A DNA stretch of 64,000 nt from Prototheca cutis (GCA_002897115.2 BCIH01000006.1:257250-321249); one strand, 5' to 3'. Positions 1 to 10,944 are shown, numbered from the stretch's first letter. Program-made: numbers and translations. The notes: generated by a model from the letters alone, not told the origin.

Positions 1-3000
1 GTTTCGGTCCGTAGTCATGGGTTTGGGGCATATGGATGGAAACTGTCACGCGCAGGACCCTTCACCCCCCAACACACACGCACACATGCGCGCGCACACA
101 CATGCGCGCACACAAACAAGCAAAACATGAGAGACCTCTTCATAATCCAGGAGCAGGGTCTGGTAGTGGCGCTTGATGGTGGATCCCACGCCCTTTTTAT
201 GCCGGTCCGCGACGTAGTTGCTCAGCGCCCGGAACACCTCGCCCTGCCAGTTGATGCCACCGGCCAATGCAAACCCGCCCCTTGCCGTGACCTCCCTGTG
301 TGAGGTTGGTTGATTGCTTGGTTCTTGGTTCTGGGGGTGTCTGTCTGTGCGTGCGCGCGCGCGTGCGCGGAGGAGCGCTGTCGACCAGAGTCATCATCAT
401 CCACCCCCGCCCAATGGCACATTGCACGCACTTGTACAGGTTGAAGAGGTCGAGGGGGCTGGAGTGCACGATGGGGATGGTCGCGGCATTCATTGTCTTG
501 TGCTGCAGCATTGTTGGATGGGAACACAAGAGGGTTTTTTCCCACGGAAGTACCATGGGTGGCACCGTGCATGGGACCGGTAGTCTCAAGAGCCGGCCGG
601 CGCGCCGCCGTGCAGCACGGCCCTCGGATGCACACACATAGCCCCAAGGTTCCAACCCCCATCACACTCATTCCCCTCGTGCAAACCTCTAAAACCCTTG
701 CCCACACACCAGGCGCCACTTGTAAAACGTGGCCAGGTCGGAGTAAAACTCCTCGGCCGTGCACTCACGCAGCAGCGGCCGGTCAGACCTGTGGATGGGG
801 CGGGGTACGGTGGCAAGCAGATGTAAGTGCCGTTTGGAGCGCAGGGTCATGCGAACCCACCACCACCACCACCACCACCAAACTCCTACTCACTCCCACT
901 GTGCGACGGATGGACTTTTGACCGGCTCGTCAGGGTCAGGAGCAGTCGGACTGCCTTCTCGCACGCCGCGCCCCGGCCCCCCGGCCGCGCCGTCAGACCG
1001 CAGGGACGCCGTCTCCATCGAGCTGTCGCTGGCGCTGTCGCTGACCGACCCCGCGGTGCCTATGGTTTCCGTTGCTGGAGAGCCACCTGCCGGTTGTGCA
1101 GGAATGGCGTCGTGTGAGGACGGCGGCAGCCACCCTGCGTCGCCGGCGGCACCCTCGGCGCCTGCCTGTACAGCGTGCACCAACAGCTGCGCCAGGCCCC
1201 GGTCCTGCTGCAAGCGGCCCGCGCCCCGTGCGCTGTCAAGTGCCAACAACAGTGCAGGGGGCAGGCCACCGGGCCATGGTGCTGCTTGGGCAGGTCCCAG
1301 CAATGCCCCCCCGGCCGTCTGCCCCAGCGGCGTGTTGCTGGCCACCGCCGACCCCGGCGGCGTCGACTGTTGCTGCTGCTGTTGTTGGCGAGGGTCTCTC
1401 CTATTTGACTGCAGTTGTTGGTGACTGTTGGGCACGGGTGCAAACACCGGGCCCAGCGGAGCACCGAGGCGGGCCAATGAAGGGCCCGACTCAGCCGCGG
1501 GACCCGCGGCCGACTGGACTCCGGATGTTGTGGGGAGCACGGGTGTGGCGCTTCCCGCCCATCCCAGTTCGGCCCACGGCGTAGCCACAGCGGGATCAGG
1601 GGAGGAACCTTCAGTAGGAACACCCACCTCCGCCGCGGCCAGCGCCGTCCAGCGCGCGGCGTCGGCATGGCCCCACGCGGCGACGGGCGTGGCGCCGACC
1701 GCAGCGACTCCCACGGCCACGAGCCCGCGGTACCGGGGCAGCGCGGCCAGTCCCTTGAGCGCGGCGACCATCCAGAGGGAGGCCACGGCCAGTGCACCAC
1801 TGGCCGGCACCCCCGCAGCAACGGCCGGATCACACGCCGGCGGCGGGGGGGGCGGCGCACCCCCGGGCGGTAGCTTGAGCTGCAGGCTCTGCGCGTCGGC
1901 CACCAGCGCGGCGCGCAGCGCGTGCCGCAGCAGGCCTGGGTCCTCCAGCACCGATCGCGGCCCCCGCACGACGGCCGTCAGTGCCGCGCCCGAGGCCGTC
2001 ACCAGCTGCACGCGCAGCGCTGCCTGGTCCGGATCCCCGCCGCCAGCCGCGCCTGGCCGCTCCAGCCGCACCGCGCCGGCCAGCGCCGCCCACCGCACCT
2101 CAGTCGTCAGCACCGCGCGCAGCGATTCGCAGGCCAGAGCCAATGATGCGGGGGACGGCGACGGCGCCGCCGAAGCCAGCTGCAGCCGCAACTCTGCCAT
2201 GGGGGCCAGCAGCCGTACCTGGTCAAAGCCTGGGGGGAGGCTGTGGTGGGGGGGCACTGGCTGCGGGCCGTCTGTACCGCCGGGGCTGGTCGGACCGGGG
2301 CCGGTCTCATGATCCTTCCCACCGATGCCCTTGCCCACGACTTGGTCACCACAGCTTGCCGCGGCACCCTCGGGCCTCTGCGCACCCGGGGCAGGCCCGG
2401 CAGCAGTCCCCAGGCCAGTCGGCGCCAGCAGCGGCAGCGACCCCGGCCCGGGCAGCGCGGACTGCACCGCGGTCAGGAGCACGGGCAATGCGGGCTCGGC
2501 GCCGCCATAAGCAGCGCCCGTATGCGCCAGCACCGCGTGCCGGGCGAGGGCAAAGGCCTCGGGCACACCCACCGTCGACACACGCAGGTGCGCAAACAGC
2601 GCACGCGCAAAGTGCAGAGCCGCCAGTGCGTTGGGCGGTTCGGTGCGGGAGGGCCAGCACACCACAAATGGCACGCCCAGCTGCCGCACAAGCCAGCCTG
2701 TTTGTGTGATTGCGTGTGTGTGTGGGGGTGGGGGGAGATGGTGGGGGGGCCCCGCCAAACCACTGCGTGCTTGCAGCCTGAGAAGGCAGGCAGGTTAACC
2801 CCGACCCCAATCCTAATACACATGCGTGCACGCCTGCCCCTGAACCCATACAACTGCTTGCAAAGCATACCGAGCTCGTCGGTGCAGGCGGCGTCGATGT
2901 AGACGAGAAACATCCTGGTGTTTGACAGGGCATGAAGGAGCAGGGCGACAGAGGCAGGCAGAGGGAGGTCTGCAGAGAGTGGGCGTACAGGCGCACAACA

Positions 3001-3655
3001 CGGCTTTGACAGAGCGCATGACATGTCTCTGGACACAAGAGCCGGACGAGCCAGCACTGTAGTTACCACACCGTTCCATGTCCCACTCGTTGACTGCACC
3101 AGGTGGCGCGCCGCCGCACACCACTGTGCGCAAACCTACCGGGAGCTGATCCTCGGGGCGTGAGGTTGAGGGGGGCCAGCGAAGCGCGTGCGGGGCCGGC
3201 AGCAGTGAGAGCAACCCCGGCCGTGATGTACATGGCGCTGGGCCGCCTGGTGGCCATGACATCGGGGAGCTCCTGGACATTGGGAGACTTTAGGACATGG
3301 ATCTGCAGATCGTGCATGTGGGGACAGCGGCAGGCAGGAGTGAGCTGGTGGGCAGTGCATGATCTCCGTGCACAGCGTCGGCCGGGGAGGGCGATTCTCT
3401 GCCCAGCCCCAAGGGAGGCCTCCCACCAGCAGTGGTCGGGGGTCCCCGCCATGAGAGGGCAGCGCCATGAGGACTCCTTGCCCAGCCGCCCGTCCCCATG
3501 ACGCCCCATGGACGCACCTCTACTCCCACATCCTTCACATGAGTGAGTTCCCCGAGAGGTCCAAGCCCTTGGGGGTCGCAATCCAGGAGGGTCTCGATGG
3601 AAGGGCCGGTTTGGAGCACAACCGCCCGCAACGTGCTGGACTGTGCAGCGCTCAT
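1..3655 (-). CDS. ARID4: ARID4-like ARID/BRIGHT-domain chromatin protein (3' end beyond window)
   Basis: Seven exons were placed on the minus strand: 3655-3518, 3302-3140, 2969-2871, 2697-894, 788-710, 502-432 and 295-136; all junctions keep phase over 838 codons, and the gene then leaves the window. The ATG is at 3655. The N-terminal part carries a conserved block ending in VPFVVCW. The long exon 4 is low-complexity, with a poly-Gln run. Exons 5-7 form an ARID domain, with LDLFNLYKEV across the exon 6/7 junction, then GGINWQGEVF and IKRHYQTLLLDYEE. Order and motifs match plant ARID4 (At3g43240 type), an accessory subunit of the PEAT chromatin complex. Plant ARID4 has a PHD finger after the ARID; here it would lie left of the window, so its presence is unknown. 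Family assignment is strong; PEAT membership is inferred from homology. Confidence 0.82.
72..115. repeat. Alternating purine-pyrimidine (CA/CG) tract in an intron
   Basis: A 44-base run of alternating CA and CG dinucleotides lies just downstream of exon 7 of the ARID4-like gene. Such tracts can adopt Z-DNA; no function is evident. Confidence 0.6.
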
Positions 3656-4216
3656 GTCGCTTTGCTGGTCACAAATGTGCTAATGGGAAACAGAATACTA
3701 GCAGGGGAGCCCCAGTATCCTCAGCGGCAGCGCCGCTGCGGGTGCTCGAGACCTTCCGCAGGCACGGCCGACTGCCGCACACCGGGGCTGCACCGCCGAG
3801 GTCACACCTCCAACCCCAGAAAAGTGCGATCATATAAATGCCATCAAATAATCGAGAAAATGCGATCATGCCCCCGTATGGCGGCCAGGGAGTGCCGTAA
3901 TGAACGGGGGGTGAATGTCATCATGTGCGGAGGGCCGAGTCCCCGGGCTGCAGGATGGGCCAACTCCAACGCGAGGCCGGCATGGAGATGTGGCATGGGC
4001 ATACCAAGCCCATATCCCTTGCCTCGCCACAACTGTTCGATCTGTGACCGACACACCATTTCATTCCGTTGTTGGGTCGACAACGTCGGAGATTACAGAC
4101 TGGTTTGCAAGCTTGCGGTGGCACCCAGGCAGCTTCGAGGGGGCCCTGGCGTCTGCGGCGAGCCTGGATCCCGGACTCTGTGAGGAGCAGCCTGGGCTGG
4201 GACCCCACCCGCTGCC
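3656..4216. promoter_or_regulatory. Divergent upstream region, ARID4-like / eIF2B delta
   Basis: This 561-base spacer separates two divergent start codons and must hold both promoters and 5' UTRs. I see no clear TATA box. The open frames in it look like GC-rich background. Confidence 0.5.
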
Positions 4217-6904
4217 ATGCACCGTGGAGATTCATCAAAGCAAAAGGTGGAAGCCACGCCACCCGTCAAGGTGGTGGGCTTCCATGTGGAGGGCGCATCG
4301 CCTTCGCCCCGCTCCAGCGTGTTGAGCCAGACGCTCAACCCATCGGGTGCCTCGCTCTCGCCGGTAATCATCCCACCATCTTTCCAGGTGAGAGGACGGG
4401 ATGGGTGCCTGTGAACGGCAGGCTACGTCTCCCGGCAGAGGCGTGCCAAGCGGACGACTCCCAGGACATTTGCACTGGAGGTGGGCCCTCTCAGGCCTCC
4501 CCAACCGGGCTTCCCTGCTTGCACGCATGAGCGAATCCCAATGAGAGCTACAAAGCCGACCACCCCCATGACTGACTCGTGCAGGCACCTCAGGGGAGCA
4601 CCACACACCAGCGCACCCCCGGGACGGCGGCTGATGCACCCGGCGACGTCTCGCCGCACGGCGCCATGTCGGCAGCCTCAGCGACGGGCACCGCGCAGCC
4701 CGGCGGCACGCCGCTGCGGCCGCTGCGCACCGTCAGCGACAACGACGTCATGGCACTGCCCGTCACACCCGGCCGCCGGTCGGCGACGCTGCCGTTGACG
4801 CCCGTGGCCGCCGGTGCTGTTGTCAGCTCTGTCTCTCCGGGGACAGGCACTGTGCCCTCAGTGTCGCCGCTGCAGGGCCCCGCCCAACCTGTCAAGCAAC
4901 ATTCTGCACCTCCTGCTGCGATGGGCACTTCTTCCGCGGTACAACCGGCCGGCGGCCCGGGATCGGCCAAGGCTGACCGGCGGAGTGTCTCTTTCAACGG
5001 CAGCGACGGTGCCGCGAGTGTGGGAACAACGCAGCCGCCACTCACCAAGCAGCCGAGCAACCTGGGCCGGAGCTCCACGCCCACGCCCAGCCCGCGTCCA
5101 GCGCAGCAGCAAGAGTCCTCGGGGGCATCCGGTGCCACTGCCGGCCCGCAACAGCAGGCATCGCAAAAGCAGGCAGCTGCTCAGAGTGGGCCGCAGGCCG
5201 CCCACGGCGCCCCGCGGCAGAAGGAGATGACCAAGGCAGAGCGCCGCGCACTGCAAGAGGCACAGCGCGCTGCCAAGGCGGCCGGAAAGAATGGCGGCCA
5301 AGGTGGCGGCAAGGCTGGCAGTCAGGGTGGCGGGGGTAAGGCTGGCAGTGGGCCCGGGGCAGCCGGCGGCCGCCTGGTCAAGGCCGGCAGTCGGGAGAGC
5401 CTGGCAGGTTCAGAGCGGGGCAGCCTCGTGACTGGCAGCTTGTTCCGCGATCGCACCGTGAGCCGGGAGGAGCGTGACGCCTCGGGTGTGGGCACGCCCG
5501 GCCCGGGCGGCTCTCCGTTGCTGGCGGGTGGTGCTGGCGGCAGTAGCAGTGCCTCGGGCACCGGTGGCTCCGGCACCACCGGTGCGGCGACCGGAGGCTC
5601 AAATCCACGCCAGCAGGCGGCCCAGCAGGCCGCACAACAGCAGGCCCAGCAGCATCAGGCGCACCATGCCGCGCGGTCGACGGAGCTGTTCGCGCACCTC
5701 CCCCCCTTCCGCCCCGTGACGGTGGACGCGATCGTGGAGCGCGGCGCTGCGAGCGGCGTCCCGCTGTGTGCAGTGCGGCTGGGCATGCGGCTGACGGAGG
5801 GCAGCCTGCGTGGCGCCAATGCACGGTGCATCGCCATGCTCTCCGTCTTCCGCGAAGTCATCTCGGGCTTCCGCACCGCGGGTGGCCGCGACCTTGCGCG
5901 CGAGCTGTCCCCCGTGCTCAACGGCGTGATTGCCTTCCTGGTTGCCTGCCGCCCGCTCAGCATCTCCATGGGTGCGGCCATCAAGCACGTCAAGGCGGCC
6001 GTTGAAAAGCTCAAGCTCGAACCGGGTGTGCCCGAGTCCGAAGCCAAGGAGCGGTTGCTAGCTGTGATTCAATCCTTTGTCCAGGAAAAGATCTTGTTTG
6101 CGGGGGACGTCGTCGCGCGCCAGGCCGCCAGCCGCCTCAAGGACGACGACGTCGTTCTCACCTATGGCTACTCGTCGCTCGTCGCGGCGGTGTTGGGCCG
6201 CGCCGCGGCCACGGGCACGCGCTTCTCCGTCGTCGTCGCCGACGCGCGGCCCTTGCATGAGGGCAGGAGGCTGCTGCCCATGCTCGCCGCTGCGGGCGTG
6301 CCCACGCAGTACGTCTCGCTCAACGGCTTGGGCTTTGTCCTGCCGCGCGTGACCAAGGTGCTCCTGGGAGCGGGGGGAGTGCTCTCCAACGGCGCCGTCA
6401 TCGCGCGGGCGGGGACCGCAGCCGTCGGCATGGCTGCCGCTGCCGCCCACGTCCCGGTACTCGTGGCCTGCGAGACGTACAAGTTCCACGACCGTGTCCA
6501 GCTCGACTCCATCACACACAACGAACTGGGAGACCCAGATTTGTTGGTCAAGGTCGGTGGCGTTTATTACTTTATGCTTTTTTCTTCTTTTGGGGGGTGG
6601 TGGTGGTGGGGCAGAAGTTGGATGCACAAGGAATGTCGGGCCGCACGGAGCATGTACCTCCGTTTCCGGCTGATAACCGCAACCGTTAACCCTTCCTCCC
6701 CTTCTCTTACCACAGACGCCTGCTCCGGCACCGCAATGCTTCAAGGACTGGCGGCAGCAGGAGGGGCTGGGGCTGCTCAGCCTGATGTACGACACGATGC
6801 CCGCGCGGTGCGTGAGCATGGTCGTCACCGAGGTGGGCGCCATCCCGCCCACCTCCGTCCCCGTCATCCTGCGCGAATATCGCGTCGACGGTGCCGCGGC
6901 CTGA
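4217..6904 (+). CDS. EIF2B4: Translation initiation factor eIF2B subunit delta
   Basis: Three exons: 4217-4387, 4585-6552 and 6716-6904, 775 residues, all joins in phase. eIF2B is the cytosolic guanine-nucleotide exchange factor for eIF2; delta is one of its regulatory alpha/beta/delta subunits. Exon 1 carries the plant-type N-terminal motif VKVVGFHVEG followed by SLSPVIIPPS, which is why I start at 4217 and not at the in-frame ATG inside the long ORF. Residues about 60-400 are a low-complexity Gly/Ala/Gln/Ser region with a basic KAERRALQEAQRAAK stretch. The conserved Rossmann-like domain follows, with TYGYSSLVAAVL, LSNGAVIARAGTA, HNELGDPD and the C-terminal PPTSVPVILREY. A TGTAA element at 7103-7107 may be the poly(A) signal. 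The donor at 6553 (GTCGGT) is a little unusual. Confidence 0.95.
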
Positions 6905-7635
6905 GGGCCGGAGACTGCGCCAGCGCGCTGAGGATGCGACCCCGAAGCTCGAACCCCTCCTCGAAACCCTGCGGGGCGGCGGCGTGCGATACCAGTGCAT
7001 GCCCGCGCTCCATGAACAGAATGCGATAGCCCTCCCTTCCGTTGTTTCTTTGACACCATAGTCTGTGATCGTGCTCCAGATTTCCAGTTGTTGATCGCAG
7101 GGTGTAATGGAGGTGGGCTAATTCTTGACAAATCCGCTCAGGGGCTCTTCTGCGCCCACCAACCTCGCCCGCTGCACGACAATTTTTATCCCAAAGCACT
7201 GACGCAGTCTGCGGGGGGCACTTCTGGGAAGGAGGTGGGCGTGCCTGCACGCAGTCAGTCCTCGTCCAAAGCAACCCCGGAGCGCCGTACCAGGGATCGG
7301 ACACTTTGAACAGCGCGGATAGGCCTTTGCAGCGCCCGTTCCTTTCAGAACTATGTACATTAGAAACATTTTGGAGGAACAAGAATTGGAAAGAGCACCT
7401 GGTATTTGCGACTGAAGTGGTTTCAAGAGCACCCTTTACATACCCTTGAGCATGACTGTTGAAAGGTGACTTGCAGGAGCCGGGCTCTGTCTTGTTTGGA
7501 GCCCTCGGTACAACCCCGACCATCTGGGATATTCCTCGTGGTTTCACTCTGCATGATTATTGCATTGGTGCATTGACAATCCAAGGTAGGGCACGTTTGA
7601 TCAGGGAGTTGTAGACAGTTCAGCCTGGGAGGTGA
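6905..7635. other. Intergenic region
   Basis: Apart from the TGTAA element at 7103 I recognise nothing here. No open frame shows family motifs, although a missing N-terminal part of the TnpB/Fanzor-like ORF to the right could have lain here. Confidence 0.4.
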
Positions 7636-7653
7636 ACTTGCGCTGCCAGGAAC

Positions 7654-8388
7654 GTGGACCAAGTGGTACCCCTGAGATTTTGCCGGGACTGTCGCGCTCT
7701 TCTTGGGGTTGACATCCAGGCAAGGCTCGTGCATCGTCGACGACCTGGTGCTGATATTGCTGTGGGATCGCCGGAAATAGCGACACTACCGCTTCTGATG
7801 AGCCGCCAACGCAGAGCAGACTATCTGGTAGAGTTCAGATGCCATTGCCTTGAAAGTCGTCAGAACTGCATGCATGCTTGCCACGGTATGACAAGCCCCC
7901 AGCGTGGATCCAGGCCAAGCCATCGGCGATGGACGCTGTTAGCCAGATGGCCGTGGCATGCATGTGCGCAGGGCGACAAGGAAAGCACCGTCGGCCGGTG
8001 CCCCCACGTGAGATCGCAGTCGCTGCTGCGCCGCCTCCCTTATGTGATGGCGGGGCTTGTGCGGGTGCGGGGCGAGTGCACGGACGGGCGCGCAGCCATG
8101 CACAGGCGGTTTCCACGGGCCGTGGGTCACGCCCGCCCCAAGCGCGCCATGCCGCAGGTTTGCTCGGCGTGCAATAAACCCTTGCGCCTGGGCGACTGCC
8201 CCACCTCCAAGAACAAGCACCTTGTCCGGCAGTGTCAGAATGAGGCCTGTGGCGTCGTGCTGAACGGCGACAAGAACGCGGCGCAGAACATGTGCTATGT
8301 GGCGATGAGCCTGATCTTCGACGGCGTCCGGCCGGAGCCTTTTGACAAGCTGCTCCCCCCCCTGGCCCCTGCCCTGAGTTCAGCCTGA
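7654..8388 (+). CDS. TnpB/Fanzor-like RuvC nuclease fragment (probable relic)
   Basis: An open frame of about 244 codons (open from 7636; no ATG near its 5' end) ends at TGA 8386-8388. Its C-terminal part looks like the zinc-ribbon and last RuvC motif of IS605 TnpB and eukaryotic Fanzor proteins: CSACNKPL, then RQC and an x4-spaced Cys, then VVLNGDKNAAQNM, where the Asp of GDKNA would be the third RuvC catalytic residue. Upstream, in the same frame, LLGVDIQ could be RuvC-I and VRGECTDG could contain the RuvC-II Glu. These two are weaker and could be chance. No N-terminal wedge/helical region was found, so this is either an exon of a larger gene or a decayed copy. No inverted repeats or guide RNA were recognised. 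It could instead be another protein with a zinc-ribbon tail. Confidence 0.45.
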   Translation: MDQVVPLRFCRDCRALLGVDIQARLVHRRRPGADIAVGSPEIATLPLLMSRQRRADYLVEFRCHCLESRQNCMHACHGMTSPQRGSRPSHRRWTLLARWPWHACAQGDKESTVGRCPHVRSQSLLRRLPYVMAGLVRVRGECTDGRAAMHRRFPRAVGHARPKRAMPQVCSACNKPLRLGDCPTSKNKHLVRQCQNEACGVVLNGDKNAAQNMCYVAMSLIFDGVRPEPFDKLLPPLAPALSSA

Positions 8389-8717
8389 ACACCCCCCACC
8401 CACCAACGTGTCCAGCTCCTTATTTCTGCTGGTCCCAAAGGAGGCTTTCGCTTCCTCCCTCCATGCTTGAACAGGCATCAATAATCCCTACCTGCACGCA
8501 CGTTTGTTGCAGAGAAAGGGGTTGCTCCAGGGCGCCGTCAATGCTGTGTTTATTGCTTGCATGTCATGTGTTTGGCCTGCATGATCGATGGCCAAACAAA
8601 TTGGCGCGTGCCGTGCAATGTGTGAGCCCGACGTTGGTTAGTGAATCCGCCAGATCGGGTCTTGGACCGCTAAAAAATCCCTTTGGCGAAACGTTTGCGC
8701 GGTGCGCTGGTGTTGTC
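8389..8717. other. Intergenic region upstream of the permuted tRNA-Thr
   Basis: No coding signal was recognised. It presumably contains the 5' flank of the tRNA transcript. Confidence 0.4.
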
Positions 8718-8799
8718 AACCGAAGATCGTGCGTTCGATTCGCACAAGGGGCAGTAACATGCGCCTCTTTGGCCAAGTGGCTAAGGCGTCGGTCTTGTA
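8718..8799 (+). tRNA. trnT-UGU: Circularly permuted tRNA-Thr(UGU): 3' half precedes 5' half
   Basis: The 3' half lies first (8718-8753) and the 5' half second (8763-8799), with a 9-base spacer. Rejoined as 5' half plus 3' half they give a full cloverleaf. The acceptor stem GCCTCTT (8763-8769) pairs with AAGGGGC (8746-8752), with one G-U, and the discriminator is A8753. The T arm is GTGCG (8729-8733), loop TTCGATT, CGCAC (8741-8745). The anticodon stem TCGGT (8789-8793) pairs with ACCGA (8719-8723). The anticodon loop has U33 at 8795, anticodon TGT at 8796-8798 and A37/A38 split across the halves. The variable loop is AGATC. The D stem has GCC/GGC. Seven Ts follow at 8809-8815. This arrangement is known from Cyanidioschyzon, prasinophytes and nucleomorphs, where the precursor is processed through a circular RNA. 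Confidence 0.93.
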
Positions 8800-8808
8800 T
8801 CCGCTATC

Positions 8809-8815
8809 TTTTTTT
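8809..8815 (+). terminator. Pol III T-tract after permuted tRNA-Thr
   Basis: Seven Ts begin 10 bases after the end of the 5' half, where an RNA polymerase III transcript of the permuted precursor would end. Confidence 0.75.
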
Positions 8816-9224
8816 GCATCTGACCCTGTGAGCATGGAAAGGGAGCCTCGTGACCTGCGTCGAAGAGCCACTGAGTCGTCATTGGGCTCGTTGGACTCTG
8901 CCTTGACTTGCCGGTGGTGCCCCGGCTCCGCTAGACCGTGCTTCTGCTGCAACCGTGACCGCTTACGCGCTTAATGGGGTAAATGTATCCATTGCAAGCT
9001 GGCACCACATTAGGGCGACCTTGCATAAGTGCTCCCTGCATTTTGTTGTGGATCATGCAGCTCGCCAGAAACCGCCGGCGCGGGTTGGGTGCCAGGTTTG
9101 CAACCATTACCAATTTCAATGCTGGGTCAGAGTCGCGCGCATACAAAATACACCCAACCCACCCTTGGCGGCATCGCGTTCTTAATCAGATACTGTTTTA
9201 TATTGTGTGACTGAGCCAGAATCA
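8816..9224. other. Intergenic region, tRNA-Thr to DGAT2
   Basis: This holds the DGAT2 upstream region. An AT-rich stretch lies around 9190-9208 (TACTGTTTTATATTGTG). Nothing else was recognised. Confidence 0.4.
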
Positions 9225-10433
9225 ATGGCGGAGCCCGCGCCCGAGGCCAAGGCTGCGGCCCCACCAAAACCCAGACATGGGTGGTCCTCGCCCGGAGTGT
9301 ATGTCGCCCTTCCCATCTGGATCTTCGGACTGGTGGCGGGGGCCCTGTGGCCCACGTTCACCGTGATTCTATTCCTGTTCTCCCCCATTATGGGGACGAT
9401 CAGCCTGGCGCTGCTGGTGATCGCCATGTTCACCCCGCTGGACATTCCCTGCCCCAAGCCGGTGTTCCAGTTCCTGGAGTACTGCACCGTTGCGGCCAGC
9501 GACTACTACCCTGTGAAGTTTTACTACGACGACAAGGAAGCAGTGGAGAAGCTTGATCAACCCGCAGTGATTGGTGAGAGAGGGGGTTCTGGGGGTCATT
9601 TTTGTTTTGGGGGACGGCCTTCATTGCCAGAAAGGCTTTGGAAGGCCCCCCCCCCCCCCCTCGCGTCCCCAGCACATTGCAATCCCCAGCACATTGCAAT
9701 CCATGCACACCGTTCCTGCTCCCAAACCCCCTCCGCCCCCAAAACCAACCCCTCTCTCTACACAGGTTACGAGCCGCACAGCGTGATGCCACAGGCGATG
9801 AGCATGTTCGGGGACCAGCCGCACCCGGAGGTCGTCGGTCGCCTGGCGTACTCCCGGCTGCTGGCATCCTCTGCTGGGTTTTGGGCCCCGCTGACGCGAC
9901 ACCTGTGGTGGTGGCTGGGAGCACGCGACGTGTCCCGCGCCTCCTTCCTCCGAGAGCTGAAATCGGGGCGCTCGGTCATCCTGTGCCCCGGCGGTGTGCA
10001 GGAGTGCCTGTACATGAAGAATGGTGTGGAGGTCGTGTACCTCAAGCGCCGGACGGGCTTTGTCAGGCTGGCACTGGAGAATGGCGCGCCGCTGGTTCCT
10101 GTGTTTGCGTTTGGACAGACGGAGACGTACTCGTACGTTCGGCCTTTCATTGACTGGGAGTCCCGCATTATTCCAAAGTCCAACTACTTTTCGTTTGTGC
10201 GCCGCATCGGCTACGTCCCCATGCTTATCTTTGGCTCGCTGGGAACCGCCATGCCCAAGCGCGTGCCCATCCACATTGTGGTGGGCAAGCCCATCGAGGT
10301 GCCCAAGACCGACAGCCCCTCCAAGGAGCTGCAGCAGGAGTACCTGCAGAAATTCATCACGCAGATGGAGGGCATGTTCAACCGCTACAAGGACCAGTTC
10401 GGATACAGCGACCTCAAGCTGGAAATTCACTGA
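9225..10433 (+). CDS. DGAT2: Type-2 diacylglycerol O-acyltransferase (DGAT2)
   Basis: Two exons, 9225-9573 and 9766-10433, give 338 residues, the usual DGAT2 size. The enzyme transfers an acyl group from acyl-CoA to diacylglycerol, the last step of triacylglycerol synthesis, at the ER and lipid droplets. I start at ATG 9225. Residues about 22-70 contain two close hydrophobic segments, the typical DGAT2 membrane hairpin. The intron falls just before the GYEPHS motif (residues 117-122), the plant-type form of the catalytic block. The C-terminal half has CPGGVQECLYM, LALENGAPLVPVFAFGQ and the P.HIVVGKPIEVPK motif, all characteristic. The intron (9574-9765) contains a run of 15 C at 9646-9660. 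Confidence 0.96.
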   Translation: MAEPAPEAKAAAPPKPRHGWSSPGVYVALPIWIFGLVAGALWPTFTVILFLFSPIMGTISLALLVIAMFTPLDIPCPKPVFQFLEYCTVAASDYYPVKFYYDDKEAVEKLDQPAVIGERGGSGGHFCFGGRPSLPERLWKAPPPPLASPAHCNPQHIAIHAHRSCSQTPSAPKTNPSLYTGYEPHSVMPQAMSMFGDQPHPEVVGRLAYSRLLASSAGFWAPLTRHLWWWLGARDVSRASFLRELKSGRSVILCPGGVQECLYMKNGVEVVYLKRRTGFVRLALENGAPLVPVFAFGQTETYSYVRPFIDWESRIIPKSNYFSFVRRIGYVPMLIFGSLGTAMPKRVPIHIVVGKPIEVPKTDSPSKELQQEYLQKFITQMEGMFNRYKDQFGYSDLKLEIH

Positions 10434-10944
10434 GTGTTGACTACTGCAGGTGCAGTGGTTTTGTCCGCCAGGCTTCTGATTGCAGACGGGAGGGTGCCGC
10501 CCGCCGATTCAAACTCCTATCAACCATTTTTGTGGCGCTTGATAGTGCAGCCGCACAAGAGACGACTTCCATTCACCACACCCCTTTCATACTCTGGAGG
10601 GGCAGCTGTCCCTGCCCCATGGCCACCCGCATACCATGGACCCTTACACGCTGGTGTTTCTTCCTTGGACGCGATTGCCTTTTGCACAATTTCCTGCTTG
10701 TCCCTGTCGCGGTTTTCCCTTGTTACGTCTCCAGGACCATCTCTCGGTTGCCTGGGGCATGGCTCGAGCCGTGCAGGCACGAGCACCGCATGGCCCCCCC
10801 ATGCCCTCTGCAATATTACAAAGATGCTGCCTCCAGCATGACGATTGGATCGGGGGAAGCGTGGGTCCGGTGCAGGCAGCAACCGCAAATCATGGCACAG
10901 CATCGTCGACCTGGTGTTGTCGGTTCTCAAGCGTGGCGCTGACT
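10434..10944. other. Convergent intergenic region
   Basis: The 3' ends of DGAT2 (plus) and the first FAS1 gene (minus) face each other here. No gene or RNA was recognised. Confidence 0.4.

Noticed and set aside
759..1424. Plus-strand ORF with a poly-His stretch
   Set aside because: The His run is a CAC repeat in an intron, and the rest is antisense to exon 4 of the ARID4-like gene.
6940..6980. Possible minus-strand T arm (GGGGTTCGAG)
   Set aside because: The flanking bases do not form a T stem or acceptor stem; chance match.
8763..8835. A conventional tRNA with an intron starting at 8763
   Set aside because: No 3' half (T arm, acceptor complement) occurs downstream before the T7 tract; the matching 3' half is upstream, at 8718-8753.
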